Source: Casuarina equisetifolia (Eukaryota > Streptophyta > Magnoliopsida > Fagales > Casuarinaceae). Taken from it: a stretch of DNA of 64,000 nt. The translations under genes and the position numbers were made by a program. The notes under the pieces were generated by a model that was not told the DNA's origin, did not search any database, and saw only the letters and a program-made list of their open reading frames with translations. Shown one piece after another: positions 48,194 through 61,105 of this stretch. Position 1 is the first letter of the stretch. Each line of letters opens with the position of its first letter. The stretch lies in the NCBI GenBank assembly GCA_028551475.1, contig CM052354.1:23459258-23523257 (forward strand). The letters run 5' to 3'.

Positions 48194-51100
48194 CTGAGTC
48201 GATTCTATTAATCTGTGTACTTCACTAACCACTCCCCAGCTCAGGCAGAGCCCACCCTTTTCCTGCCTACCTCTGCTCCTCCCAATTCCCAAATCCGCTC
48301 CACGAATTCATCAAACCCAGTAGAAATCAAACTTCATTTTCCCATCACTGTAGCTACATCATTATTACTACCAGGCAAGAAAAAGCACATCGTCTGACTT
48401 TGAACGAAGGCTACGGGTTGAAGATGAATGATCCAAATGGCATCCCAACCTTTCCCCTTGAATCCCTTCTGCTTTCTTTTACACTTCAATATAATTGAGG
48501 ACTACTTTTCTTCAAACCCGCAAGTAACGCCTCAGTAGAAAGATTAGCTACGAGCCAAAACAACATCACCCTTTAGGTGCTTTATCAATTAATTCTCTGA
48601 CCTTTTAAGGCCATTGACCTCATTTTCAAACCATAAAGCATTATCTTTTTCCTCTGTCCGGGTTGAACAAAGGGTCCTTCTCACTTTACCACTTATTATT
48701 GCTCCCAAGTATGATTTTTTGCATGTTAAAAGGCCATTTCCTTCCTTAAAGGGATCTCCTTTATACTTACTATCAATGACTTGTTGACCCAGCTTAGCCG
48801 TGCAGCATGTTTAGTACCATTTCTTTCGTACTGGAAAAGTGATTGACATTCTTGACCATATAAGCATATTGGTACCTCTACCTTTCATGTTGGTCTTTTG
48901 AGAAAGGTGTCTGACATTATGATTGTGACTCTCTTGTCATTATTGGTTAACTAATATGGTTTGCCAACTAACAACATTAATAATGCATTATTTAGCATGA
49001 AGGGTTGCTAAATCATGGCTCCCTTATACATATTGTTTATAAATTGGTCTTACATCACTCGTTAGCATGTATCTTTTTGGGGCATTGTTATATAATATAA
49101 AATTTTGACTTAATTTTTTCATTTGGCATGCGTACAAGTTCTGATGTAAGCGCATATGTGTCCGTGATTTCGTGGCCACCCGTGACCAGATCCAATCTAT
49201 ATCCCTGGAAAATGTTATTGATGCTGCTCTTATAAGGCCTGATTATGGTTCTCAACGCTTAGTTGTATATGAATATGCAAATTGTTAATCATCCAAGTTT
49301 CTTCAGCTTAAGGAACGCACGAGCGTAAGTGCCTAAAGTTGAATCTCCCAGAGTTTTCTATAGTGGAATTTCAAATGTATGAATGACATACTTTCTATCT
49401 ATTAAGAAGAGAAAAAGCCTTGGGACAAAGACCTTTAAAGCGAAATGTTTTTTAAAGATAAAATAGTTTGAAAGAAACACTTTTAAAAGGAAATGTCTTG
49501 GGATGAACAAAAAACCTTTAAAAAGATACACTTTTGAATTAACAAATAATCTGAATCTAAACAATTAATTGAAACTGTTTATCCCACACACATTAACAAC
49601 TAAATCTTTATTTAAATTAACATTCAATCACCCTTCATTTTGTTTGAATCTTGTTGGCTTCTAGTAGCTTTTGAATCGATATCTTCAGTTGTTATCTACT
49701 GAAATTTGACACAATCTTCCTTCTTTTGGTTTCTTGGTGGTTGACTTGTTCCATCATGGCGTAGGAACCTTCATGGTATGTTGTGCACATAACAATCCAT
49801 CTTCCTTCAAGAGCCTTATCCCCAAGGTTTTGTTGAAGGTGCTTTTGGATCCATAATCATTCCAGGTGTACTACTTCTCACGCCAAGTGCCACAAAACCT
49901 GTCTCTTATACCAATTGTCATATGCAAACGTGATTAATCTGGTGATGGACCTTCCAGGTTGAACAGAATGATCAAAATTAGTAAAAAAGTTTTTATCTCG
50001 AACTTTCCTGTGGCAAGATTTTAAATATGAGAATGGTGGATTTTTTATTTATGAAGAAGAGAAAGGGAATGCCTTTGAATAAAACTTTTAACGGGAACAC
50101 ATTTAAAATATTAACGCCTTGAGATAAAAACCTTTAAAAGGAATGCCTTGTGTGTAAGATCACCTAATAGTACTTCCAAACTTTGGGAGATTTATTTAAT
50201 TCCTCTACATATTATTAGTATGATATTTATAATGATCAGACATTTTTTGAAACAAAAAATTCTAAACTAACAAAGAATCTTAATCTAAATAATTCATCCT
50301 AACTGATTATCCACCCATTGACAATCAAATCTTTATTTAAGTTAACACTCAAATCACCCTACTTGGATTTGAATCTTGTTGGCTCACTGTGGCTTCTAGA
50401 GAAACTTCCTCCAACTCGTTGATGTCCCCGGTTCTGCCCTTCTAGTGGTTTGACTTGGTCTGCCATGGCATAGGAAGCTTCCTACGTTGTGAACATAACA
50501 GTATCATTCTTTTTCACTGACAGGGTAAAACGAGCTACTACCTAGCCTAACGATTTCCAAAGTTAGCATTTTACTGACTTGCCGCTTGAACTAAGTCTTT
50601 TGGACAACAAAATGATTACATCAAGTAAAGGAAGAATAGACAGTGAGGAGAGGAACTACTTACAGCAATAGCAGGGACTACCAGTAACAAACAGTACTCG
50701 TGGTAATGGATCAAGCAACTAGTCCAAAAAAAATTTCTCTCTATGAGAAATTCTCTCTAGCTGTTGCCAAGGAGTCAGGACTTTGAGCAAGAGATTCTGC
50801 AAACATAGAAAAGAAAGTTCCCAAGATCAGACGGTAAATAGTCTAATCATAGGAAGAGTTTTTGCAGGCCTTGTATGATAAAAGGTTTCTATCAAAGCAA
50901 CAAATACCTTAATACCACTCTAAGAAGCACCTAAATCAGCAAAACAGAACGCATTGGGTTTCCCAAAACTTGCTCCAAGTCCCAACCGCTTCATCAAAAT
51001 TTCCTTCAGAAATCAACTACAGCTGCAAAATGGAATCAGAAAATCTCATTGCTCCCAAATTAGCAGATCATGATTCCAAGGGAGAGACGTAATATAGGCA

Positions 51101-51401
51101 TGCAGGGCAATGGAGGAACAAGAAAATTTTCCGTTAAGAGGATTTAGGTGGCAAGACAAAACAGGCTTCCATAACTATAGTATTAACCATGGGACAAACA
51201 AAATTCAGAAGAAACATTCTGCTTTTGAGTATTTAGACCATATATCAAATGAAAAGAGCAAGCATTTCCATCCTGAAAAAGAAGAAACATTGTAATGAAT
51301 TTAAGCATACCTGACATTCCACCCATGCTTTAGCTCTCCATATCATTAAGCTATACGGCTATCAACATCTTCAATTATCCAAGTTTCTGGAGGAGATCAA
51401 A
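48194..51401. other. Intergenic region with a diverged repeat pair
   Basis: The part beside 48194 is the PP2C leader and promoter and the part beside 51401 is the 3' flank of the BTB gene. Between them lies AT-rich DNA holding two related segments (about 49340-49805 and 50000-50513) listed separately. The remaining frames are short and unlike proteins. Confidence 0.5.
49340..50513. mobile_element. Probable decayed repeat element, two diverged copies
   Basis: Segments at about 49340-49805 and 50000-50513 resemble each other along most of their length. Shared blocks include AAATCTTTATTTAA (near 49601 and 50327), GAATCTTGTTGGCT and a CATGGC(G/A)TAGGAA block (near 49757 and 50466). The spacing between matches varies from about 650 to 730 bp. 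On the minus strand, 49909-49930 contains TTGGTATAAGAGACAG, reminiscent of the TGGTATCAGAGC initiator-tRNA primer-binding site of plant LTR elements. No gag or pol was recognised, so the class is only a guess. Confidence 0.4.
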
Positions 51402-54400
51402 TCACCAAGAGTTATTACCACCCTCCTGAGAAAGTCGAACAGAGGCGGCACGAACCATATCAACAAGCATCTCATCCAATTCTTCAAGTTCACCAGAATC
51501 ATATAGTTGACGATACAAAGGGGCCATATAATTAGCAGCAACTTCAGCCAACTTCCACAGACAAAAATTTGCAGCAATTTGGATAACTTTGATCGCCAAG
51601 TGTCTGGAAGAATCAAGACAAGAACGAATGACATCTGAGCAGGCTTCCTCAACATCTTCCAAAAGCCAGAACCCAGCAAGCCAACAAAGCTCTACATATG
51701 GTTCCAGCTCGCAGAGCTTTTCCTTGGTATCCATATTATCCCATAGACATCCCAAGGGAGGACTTGGCAGATCATTGGTGTAGAACCAGTTCACCAATTT
51801 CACCAATGCTCCCCAGCTAACAGGGGCCTTTATGGTTTGTGAACGGCTGCAGTCATGAATTAACAATTGAGGGAGGAGAAAAGAAGGCTAGAACTGCTTA
51901 AGATGAAAAGAAAAGGAAAGCATATACTCCCTCTTGGGAAAATAAGGTGGTCAAGGAACAAAAACATTAATTCACAAAAGACACCTCGAAGTGCTATGAA
52001 TTACAAGAAGAAAAGCATAGTAACTCCAGGAAACAACCCAACCCAATCCTCCACCAACCCCTCCCCCCTTTCTAAAAAAGCAAAAAAAAAAAAAAAAAAA
52101 CCTTTTGGAGGAAAGGAAGATGACACACTTGTCACATACTAAGTCCATGTAAGAGCCAGAGTATGAAAAATCATCATTGGCTAGGATTAACATAGTTTCA
52201 ATTACCTCCCTTTCTTGAAGAATCATAAACTAGTGGGGAATGGACAGCAGTTTTCAAATTCTTTTCTCTAAGCACGCAATTGTAATCCATGGGGAATAAA
52301 ATAATAATAATGCATATGCACCTGTCCTGCATCCCTGACTGAAACATAGCCTGCATATAATCACAGCTTGACCACAACACAACCTTGTGAACATGCATAT
52401 GAGGCACTGATAGAGAGCAGAAACTGCATTTCCAGCGCACCAGTTCAGTTTCTTTTGCTTCCAAGGTGATGTCCCTGAGTTTAAAACAATAATGTTAGTT
52501 CGAGGCTCCACTTTGTTGAAAATGAAGCAAAAGCAGTAGAAGCATTTAAGGTTGTTCTCTACAAGAAACTTATTCCCTAAACTAAAAATTCAATCAAACA
52601 CCTTCTTTACCATTCCACAGGCCCCAACTAATAAGTCACTTTATTGGAATACAAGAATAAACACTCACTACAAATATTTTTAATCTACCAACTGAAAACA
52701 CATTTCCTAGCCGCCAATGCATGATGATAAAAGATTTAGCTGCATAGGGTGACAGTCAGGCAGATATTTATCAAGGTTGTATTTTAGTTAAGGGACTTCT
52801 ATTTGAAAAATAAGAATGCCAAAGGATTCCAAAAGGCTTCTGAAGTGTAGAGCTTAAATAAACTCCTTGTCAATTCAGAACAGGACCAGGATTACAAAAA
52901 TAAAAAATTAAATATGCTAGTTTGAAGCAGAACTAAGATGTTTTCATGTAAAACACAAAAGGAAAATCATACGAGAATGGGAGTCCAGCTGGACCAAGAG
53001 CCAGAGAAAGGTCGTGTCTAGGGAAAGGAGTGCCATATTTCGGACTTTTCCTGCAAAGCAGCTCAAATAGAGGTTGTAGATCGCAATGTTTGGCCAGAGT
53101 TTTCAACTTCTTCACAAGTTCCTCTCCCGCCTGTAAATATCCACGGTAAATATATTCTAATAACTTCATCAATGGCTGATGACCAACATGAGCAGATAAA
53201 CGAATTTCTTTCTGCAACTCTCCACAAGGATTCCCTGCAAAGTCTCTTACCAAAGAACCATTAAATGTTTTCTTACCAAAACAGAGTTCTTTAGAAGGCA
53301 GGAGTGAGCGACAATGAACCGCAAGAACAACACCATGAACACTCAAAGGATCACCGTTTGAAAGAATGAGGCATATATCTGCATACTCCTTCTCATCAAG
53401 CCCTTTACCAATCCTTTTACAAAGTTTACTAGGAAAACCATAGAATCCAAAGAAGCTAAGAATGTAAGCAGCATACCATCTGATTCCAGGCGTAGAAGAG
53501 TTGATCCAGATTTCCTGGACCTTGCTAACTAGTTCAGACTCAGTATATGCCATTGGACCAGCAAATATGTCTTGTGCATTTTTTACAGAACAAGAATTGT
53601 GGATCAGCTCAGCTAATGCCCACAAACTATAAAGCAAAGGAATGTCTTTGCCTTCCCAGTCTTCTGTAGAAAACCAGCAACAACTCCTCTCATGAAATGA
53701 ATTTTGCAAATGAGGAGCGAATCTTTGCCTTCTTATGTGGACATCATTGTCTAAGCACCAGTTTACAAGACCAAGTAGCGTCTTTAACCCTTCACCTTTG
53801 GCTATGTGCCTCCGATATTGTGATAAACCTAAATAACATGTCAAGCCAATCAAGTTAATGACACGTTTAAGTACATATGGCATTCCAAGGTTGCTTCCAG
53901 AGGCTGTATAACTTAGTGTATGCATTATATATTTCAGATATTCCTTGCCGTTTGGCTTCAGTATCTCCAATAGTGTAAGTCTTGCCCTTGAGGCAATATA
54001 CTTGCATGGAGAATAAATCATCAAAAGGACTGCCCTTGATGCTGGTTCACTTTTGATGGCATCATCAACATTGTTTTGACATATTTGACACCATTCACGA
54101 ATTGTGTCCACAAAGGCCAAGCTATAAGAAAATATATACACGTGTCAGAAAAGGAAGAAGAAAAAGTATTATCATTCAAAAAATAACAGTAAGAACATAT
54201 GATAAATCACCACAACTCTCTCTCTCTCTCTCTTTCTTTTTCCCTGAAGAGAAGAGAAACAGGCAAGAAAAAGATGAGTTTTAATGATGGTATATGACCA
54301 TGAACATGTTATAAGGATGTTGAGGCGAACTTTAACTTCATTTCCATGCAAATTGGGTTCGACATCTTCCCCACAGTGTGTTGCAAGCCATCCCAAAATA

Positions 54401-57400
54401 TCCCAGGTGTAAGCCCTCAGAGCAGGAAGATAATTGGCACTGAGAACCTTATGCGCAATAGACATGAGCTCCTCCAATGACAAGATATGTTGATATGAAT
54501 AGTTATGAAAATCTTCTGAGAGAAGACCAATGAGGGCTTTGTCAATACCATGTTTCCAAAAATATGAGTGATGCCCTCCTGCCCAACGAGTAACTAGAGC
54601 TAAGCGACATGCCTCCTCTAGTAAAGATAGTTGGTCATTTGCAACCTTTCCAAAAAGGGGATTCTCTCTGCTCATCCCACTTACTATTGCATTGACAATA
54701 GGCTCACCAAGCAAGCTTAACAATTTCATACAGCTTTCTTCATTGCTCTGACAATAAATGAGACACAATAAGTCGCCATAAAGATCTAAGTCTGCCAATA
54801 CGTTATCCTCCCAGAAGGACAAAGTTACAAAGATTACCACTAAACATTCAGCAAGTCGAAATCCCTCCACCCGAACAGAACAGGGGTATGATCTGTTCAT
54901 GCATTGCACCATCATCTGCAGAAAGGCTTCTCCATTTTCTATAAGATTCTTGGCCCCACTGCCACATAAAGCTGGTAGAGAGAGTTAATAAATTCTTGAA
55001 GTACAAATCTCAAGATTAAGGAACGTGAAAGAATAAATTTACATTGCAGAGTTTCATACCTAAAGCTGAATATAACTTCAAGACTGCAACTTTAACTGAC
55101 ACATCTGCCTTTGAAGACATAACCTCTAAACTTTTTATCAGTTTAACATCCATCCAAACAGGATACCTAGATTGACGCCACTGCCATAATATTGTACTCA
55201 AAAGTGAAGTCATCTCTAGAAAATGATCATTTGGCACCATACCCCCAGAAGTGTCTTTCATTTGACTAACAATGTGAGCAACAGTTTTTGTTTCTTCCAA
55301 AATCTCCCAAATTGCTTTCTCATTCTTGGAATGCAGAGTTGAGAGAATCAGATTCAAAGTAGTAGCACATGATATTGGAGCCTTCAAGTGATCCAAAGAT
55401 AACTGTTTGGCTAGAGGATAAACAAGATCCAATACATAAGGCTGCACTACAGACATAGGTAAAATGTTTACCAACTTTTTTACTGCATTCGCTGCCATAT
55501 TTAGCAGGGATCCATTTCTAGATTGAAGAATCCCCACCAAAGCCCCAACCATATCAGGAACTGAATCCTGGAAACAGAAGCCAATATATGAATGTAAACA
55601 TTAGCTCAAATAATGCATTGCAGAAAGGCCAAGCACATCATATCAGCTAGACTATATTAGCAGTGACCTGGGGCATGGCTAACTTTGGAAATACTGATAT
55701 TATGTCCCTAAATATAGACCATGATAGGATGGTGAAACTTTTTCCAATAAGTCTCTCCCATTCTTCTTTTTCCCTTTCCCTTTCTTTTTCCCCTGATATG
55801 ATGGTTTCAGGAAACATACTACAATTCCATCTGTTTTGTATTTTAAATTTTCAGTTGAAACGCTGTTACATTTAATTTCAAGAGCATTTAGTAGAGTGCA
55901 TATTTACTGAAGATAATAAAGGTATTAAGAAATCATGAGGACTTCAAACATACAAATGAACACTATTAAAGTTAAAAACAAATTGCATTGTCAACAGCTT
56001 CAAAATTTTCTTAAGGTGATGACATATGTTTACTTTATCATAGTTGCAGAATAATACACAAGCACAGATTTCAATACTAGGAATAATTCAAAAGTTTTAC
56101 AATTACAATGACCAACCAAATGCACCAATGCTTGAACAAAATGATTATAATCCTCTATATAGCGTACAAGAATTGGATATCTTTGGATACCTTTACAATT
56201 GGATGCCGAACTGTGTCTCCAGAAATAGAATCAAGAAATGCAGTGATTGAGCGGACTACATGTCTCTGTATCTCAATATCCGTAGAATGCCATTTCCTTT
56301 TGTTGTCATCATAAAAACCTCTGATGCACATTATGTTGTTTCAAATGTAATCAGTAATCGAATGATTTCAAAAGGGGGAACCTCGTTTTTAATAATAACA
56401 AACAAAAAATCAACCAACCCCAAGATGCGGAAGTCACTAACAAACTCAGACCATCGAGGTAAGCCCTAGATGCAGGAAGTATCAATTTTACGAGAAAATA
56501 TAGTTCAACTTGTCTCCCCCCAACCCGGGAAAGAAAAAAAAAAAAAAAACGAAATCCACAAAAGCTGACACCTCTTTTGCAAACATTACTCTCAAAGTAT
56601 CCCTCTTTAGAGATGTTTTTCTGTTTGCATCAAACTGAACACAATATTATGTATGCAATTTACACGGAAAATTTTTATTTGAGATACTGGAATTGCCTTA
56701 AGAATTGTTTTTAAGAAAAGGGCAGAAAATTTAAATAAACAGAGTGTAGTAATTGCCCAAGGGGGGTAGCAAACAATCCCCTTTTCTTCTTTTCTTAAAC
56801 AGAAACTTTTGCATGTCTTCTAATTTCAAATTTTTACTAATTCCTAAAGATTACTTGAAATTTTCAAATCAAAATGCAGAGCGCAAATGTTCTCCTTTGC
56901 AATTATTTTAACGCCGACATTTCACCGGAAGGCTAAATTGCATCGGTATAGCAGTTTCTTAGAATCAAGCGTTAATAATAGATACGTCCCAAAATTTTAG
57001 TTTGGGAGTATGCATATTTTGCCCTAACGTATCGTCTCAAGCTTGTTGCTTTTTCATACGCAGCAATATGTGATTGTCCTCCAAGAACCTCTGCCTTCAA
57101 AACAGACCAGGAAAGAGGCTGTTTCCGTTTACAAGCTCATCGCAGAAGCTCCTACTGACCGAATATCCTCAGTATGATCAAGGTGAAAACACCAGATATA
57201 GTGAATTACTGAATTTTGCAACAAATTAATGGCATTACAGGAAAGACCCAGAACTGGTAAGCAAGACTAAGCATAAACCATAAGTAACGAAAAAGTAATG
57301 GTCCAAACATAATTCCTTTCTTATTCGAAATGGGTAAAGGAAATTTTTCTCCGAATTATTAAAAGGAAGAAAAATATCATAACGGGGTCACTGGTATTCC

Positions 57401-57527
57401 ATGAAATATACACTAACGTTTACCTGGTGCCGAGATTTAGTGCATGGTAGAGTCGCTGATGGAGGGTGTAAATCTGACCGCTGATGCTCCGATTGTTCTC
57501 CGATGCTCTGTACTTTGATGACCTCAT
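51402..57527 (-). CDS. BTB/POZ domain protein with helical-repeat N-terminus (At1g04390-like)
   Basis: Seven exons on the minus strand: 57424-57527, 56191-56320, 55060-55567, 54299-54971, 52973-54121, 52322-52474, 51402-51846. All have GT..AG borders and together encode 1053 aa. Exon 1 carries the family start (IYTLHQRLYHALNLGTR). Residues up to about 700 form leucine-rich helical repeats of the ARM kind (MVGALVGILQSRNGSLLNMA, VAVLKLYSALG). A first BTB/POZ region begins with YADICLILSNGDPLSVHGVV and LAVHCRSLL, and continues to LLEYIYRGYLQAGEEL. A second, less regular BTB-like region spans exons 6-7 (HMHVHKVVLWSSCDYMQAMF, WGALVKLVNWFYTNDLP). Such proteins may act as CUL3 ubiquitin-ligase adaptors, but no substrate is known for this family. 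Intron 1 is about 1.1 kb. Function is inferred from domains only. Confidence 0.9.
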
Positions 57528-59375
57528 GTTGAGCTTCTCTGCAACTGCGGGGACCCTTTTCTTGTTTTTCCTTTTAAATTATATCCTGCAAAACAATGTA
57601 AGCGGGATATGCATTTTGCACTTGCAATTGTAGGGATGTCGGGCCTGAAACCGTTGCCAGAAGACGCCACGTGTAGTTACTATGCATTGAAACCTTCTAG
57701 CGCCAAAGACACACTACTAGAATAAACTTGAATGGTGCATGACATGGCGCCATACACATGAAAAAAAGTATTTCTTACATCGGATATTAAACTTTATATA
57801 ATGTTATCTATCACGGTGGCCATTATGTTAAATGTATTGTTAAAATTGTCATTATTCAACTTAAAAGTTGAATCAATAATTAATAGTATATATTAATTTA
57901 TAAATAGCATTATAAACATGATTGTACTTATTGTAACATGCATCTTATTATAATGAACAACTATTTAGTCATTGTGGTGGCTAATAGACTCGAGATTTAG
58001 TATCATATAAGGGTATCAAAAACGAAACCTAGACTCTTATATTATGTTAAATATCCATTATATAATTTAAAATTTGATTAAACAATTAGTAATACCTATT
58101 ATTTTATAAATACTTCCACAAATTCATATCTTAACAATGTGGAACAAATTTATCATAACATGCCCTTACCTATAATAAACAATTATTAGGCCATCATATT
58201 ACCTTATAGAGAACTCAAGACTTAGCATTATCTATAAAAATGCTAATGGAGAAACTTAGACTTTAATACAATATTAAAATGTTTATTATTCAATTCAAAA
58301 AGTAATTTAAGAGTAAGTGGTATATATAATCTTATAAATAGCTCACTAACTCGTGCCTTAACAATATGAGATAGATTCTACACCTGCAACATATATCATG
58401 TATCTTTTTTTTTATTCCCTTTTGATACACATACTTGTCACATGTATTTATAGATCAATTAGTTTTTCAGTTATTTATTCCACACTAATCACCATCAAAA
58501 TACATTTTGTAAGTTGTCAAATGGCACAAAGAGTATATAGTATACTTTAACTTCCGGTTGGGGTTAACAATCCAACGGTATTATAGCTACCCTGTCTTAA
58601 GTTAGCAGTGGATGGTACAACATCTAGATTTTCTAATATAAAGGAAAATCCAATTCTTAATTAAGTGAGATTATATTTTAAGAAGTAAAAGTTCAACCAA
58701 ATTTAAAAAGAATTGGGTCAAGAATTCTGAAAAAGAAAAGGGAAAATCTGAACCACAGTGATTCTTCTCCTCGCTATAAAATCAAGAAAATCTAGAGATG
58801 AGTTTTGGACATGTCTTCTCTTCAAAATGGTGCAACTTTAATATAACATCCACAAAGTTCTCACATTAGCTGCAGATTAAACATAATTTATATGCTTGAC
58901 TCATAACATATGAAATGAACATGGTTTTCCACATATACGCAAAATATGTATTTTAAGTAATCATATTTCTTTTGACGTATATTTATATTGTATATAGTGA
59001 ACTTCAAGTAAGACTATCTCTTAAGCAAGATTTTCAATTAATTATTAACATTAAAACTAAATTATCTCACAGGTTTCTATAAGTCGAATTGGGCCATTCT
59101 AGAGTCAAACCCGAAAAGACATTCTGTTGTATTTGATTCTGCTCATATATAGGAGGATGTTCATGCTTGATCCCATAAAGTTAGATATTTAAGAAAGCAT
59201 CAATGTTTTTGTAAGATCCAGCCGCTTTCACTGACATGAACTTAGATAGTTGGATCCATACTGAGAAGATTGAAATTTCATTGAAAGATTAGGACACAAC
59301 ATGACATCTCACAAAGACCACGACGGAGCCGGGGCGCCAAACAAAAGAGAGACAAACAGCGAGCGGGGCTGCTCT
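57528..59375. other. AT-rich intergenic region with degenerate tandem repeat
   Basis: The BTB gene promoter adjoins 57528. A G-box/ABRE-like CCACGTGT lies near 57668. From about 57781 to 58400 there is a degenerate tandem repeat, listed separately. The rest, to 59375, is AT-rich with no protein-like frame and should include the 3' flank of the seed-maturation gene. Confidence 0.5.
57781..58400. repeat. Degenerate tandem repeat, unit about 205-230 bp
   Basis: Blocks recur in the same order: TTATTCAA..TTTATAAATA near 57850, 58054 and 58283; TAACATGC near 57935 and 58156; a CTCGAGATTTAG / CTCAAGACTTAG pair near 57990 and 58213; and CCTAGACT / ACTTAGACT near 58028 and 58254. This gives about two and a half units. 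Divergence is high, so it is old. The origin could be satellite-like or a nested element. Confidence 0.6.
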
Positions 59376-59684
59376 TCATGTATGATGGAGCGCCGGCGGT
59401 GTTTTCTTGGGCATGGCTCCACGCGGGTTGATGGGGTTGGGAGAATCGGTGGCATCCCCTCCACCTCGGGGTTCAGGATGCTGATGAGTTTGGTGGGTAG
59501 AATCAGCATCATCACTGTTTTTAGATATGTTTCTGGCGCTGGAAAAGAGATCAACAGGTTCAGAGTCTGCAATCTTCCCACCTTCAATGGGTTTGCCATG
59601 CTTGTAAGCCACTCTTACAGCTTCATCCTCGTTAAGCCTTGCTTGCGAAGTACCATACCTGATATCATCCTTGTTCTTTGCCAT
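59376..59684 (-). CDS. Small seed-maturation-type protein (PM41-like), 102 aa
   Basis: A single minus-strand frame from ATG at 59684 to TGA at 59376. The first ~55 residues match my memory of a small plant family annotated as seed maturation protein (soybean PM41, Arabidopsis At2g21820): a start MAKNKDDIRYGTSQARLNED, then AYKHGKPIEGGKIADSEPVD and LFSSA. It is very hydrophilic, with no signal or membrane segment, as expected for a protein made during late embryogenesis and perhaps protecting cells from drying. The role is unproven in the family. The C-terminal ~45 residues are rich in Pro, His, Gly and Asn, and longer than I expect for the family. A GACGTG ABRE-like element lies at 59743-59738 on the same strand, fitting abscisic-acid control. 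The opposite-strand frame over 59301-59801 is judged a shadow. Confidence 0.7.
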   Translation of the reverse strand: MAKNKDDIRYGTSQARLNEDEAVRVAYKHGKPIEGGKIADSEPVDLFSSARNISKNSDDADSTHQTHQHPEPRGGGDATDSPNPINPRGAMPKKTPPALHHT

Positions 59685-61105
59685 TCTATATCACCGCTCC
59701 GTATAGCCTATTCGTTTCTGGGCTTGGTATTGCATATCACGTCCTGTCCGCTGTCTTGTAAGCTTGTTACTGCAGTTCGTGGCAGGCTGCATCGAGGATA
59801 AGCAGACAAGTGTAACTTATAACTGCTGCGTGGCTCCACTTCTGCGCTCTACGGTCTCTGTCTGAGGTCCTCGTTTCTACATTGGTTTTTTGTCTTTTAA
59901 GTTAAACGTAACACAGGATGTTGTTACTTTCTGGAACACTAGAAGGTACAGAAGACATTGTCCCACGTTAAAAAAAGAAAAAGGGTGGATTAGATTTATA
60001 AGAATTTGGTGAACTTCGCATAATAAGTTAGCCTTTTATGTTAAAATTTGAGGACACGACATTGTGTCGCCTATAATGGTTGATCTTTTCTTCTTCCTTT
60101 TTTCTTTTCTTAATATATGTTCTTTTGGTTTAATTATACGTATGTTAGAATATAAAAAGTTTAATTCAAAAATTAATTTTAAAATAAATAATTATTTTTT
60201 TATTTAAGTTTTATCACAATAAATTAGATACTCGGTATAAAATTTATATTTTATACACATGTTCTTATATGTCAAATAATATTAAACTTAAAGTGGCAAC
60301 ATTATGCTAAAAGTCTTAAAAACTCAACTAAAAAAATTAACTCATAAATTAAAAGAACATATTTTTTATTTAAGCCTCATTACAATGAATTGTAGAAGAT
60401 TAAAAGATATTCTTATTTTTATATAAGCGAATACTATTTTGTTTTCATAATAGGTAGAAATCTCTTAGTTTTACAAGGTATAAATGTAAATTTTAAACTA
60501 AAGATCTATTTTTTAGTCTATTTTTGTTTGTGAAGTAAGAATCAGACATTATAATTAATCTCTCGTGCTCTAGAGTCTAAAATAATCTCAACAAAAAAAC
60601 TAAAGTTGTAAAACTATCACATGAAGAATAGATTGCAAAGAGTTTTCGGTAAAACAAAATATTTTACAAATAATTAAAGAAAATTATTCTTTTAAAATAA
60701 TTTCATTCATTTATTTTTTACACTCTTTATCAATAAAGATTAACTTTACTAATAAGGTTAAGCCTACCTAATATAAAGAGTATTTCTATTATTTATTTTT
60801 ATACATACACACAAGAGGGGAATGAAGCAGTCCTTGACTTGGTGGACTCGAAGGTCACGGCTCCTAATATTTCTATTAGTTTGGGTAGCTAAATTATTTC
60901 TATGAATAATTTGTCATAAAAACTTATTTAATTATATATATATATATAAAATTAAATGCTGGTACCTATCATCTCGCTTCTGCTTCTCGAGTGTCTGTCT
61001 CCTCCCTCCCTCTGCATTCTGACTATCTAACAAACATTCAAGTTTTTTGTCTTCAAAAGCGTTTTGTGCGAGATATTCAAAAAAGCATTAGAACCATAAT
61101 ATTAC
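59685..61105. other. AT-rich intergenic region
   Basis: It contains the upstream region of the seed-maturation gene (to about 59900), with a TATA-like TTATAAGTT near 59815 on its strand, and then strongly AT-rich DNA with a TA dinucleotide run (about 60932-60949). Related A/T-rich phrases recur near 60165 and 60345, resembling each other but too diverged to define. The last ~100 bp are the PPR leader. No gene was seen. Confidence 0.5.

Noticed and set aside
48194..48292. 33-codon upstream extension of the PP2C reading frame
   Set aside because: It would hide the MGSCFSS myristoylation signal that clade members have at their start.
59301..59801. 166-codon frame on the plus strand
   Set aside because: It is antisense to the seed-maturation gene, whose minus-strand frame has a recognisable family core. 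The plus product has no known motif.
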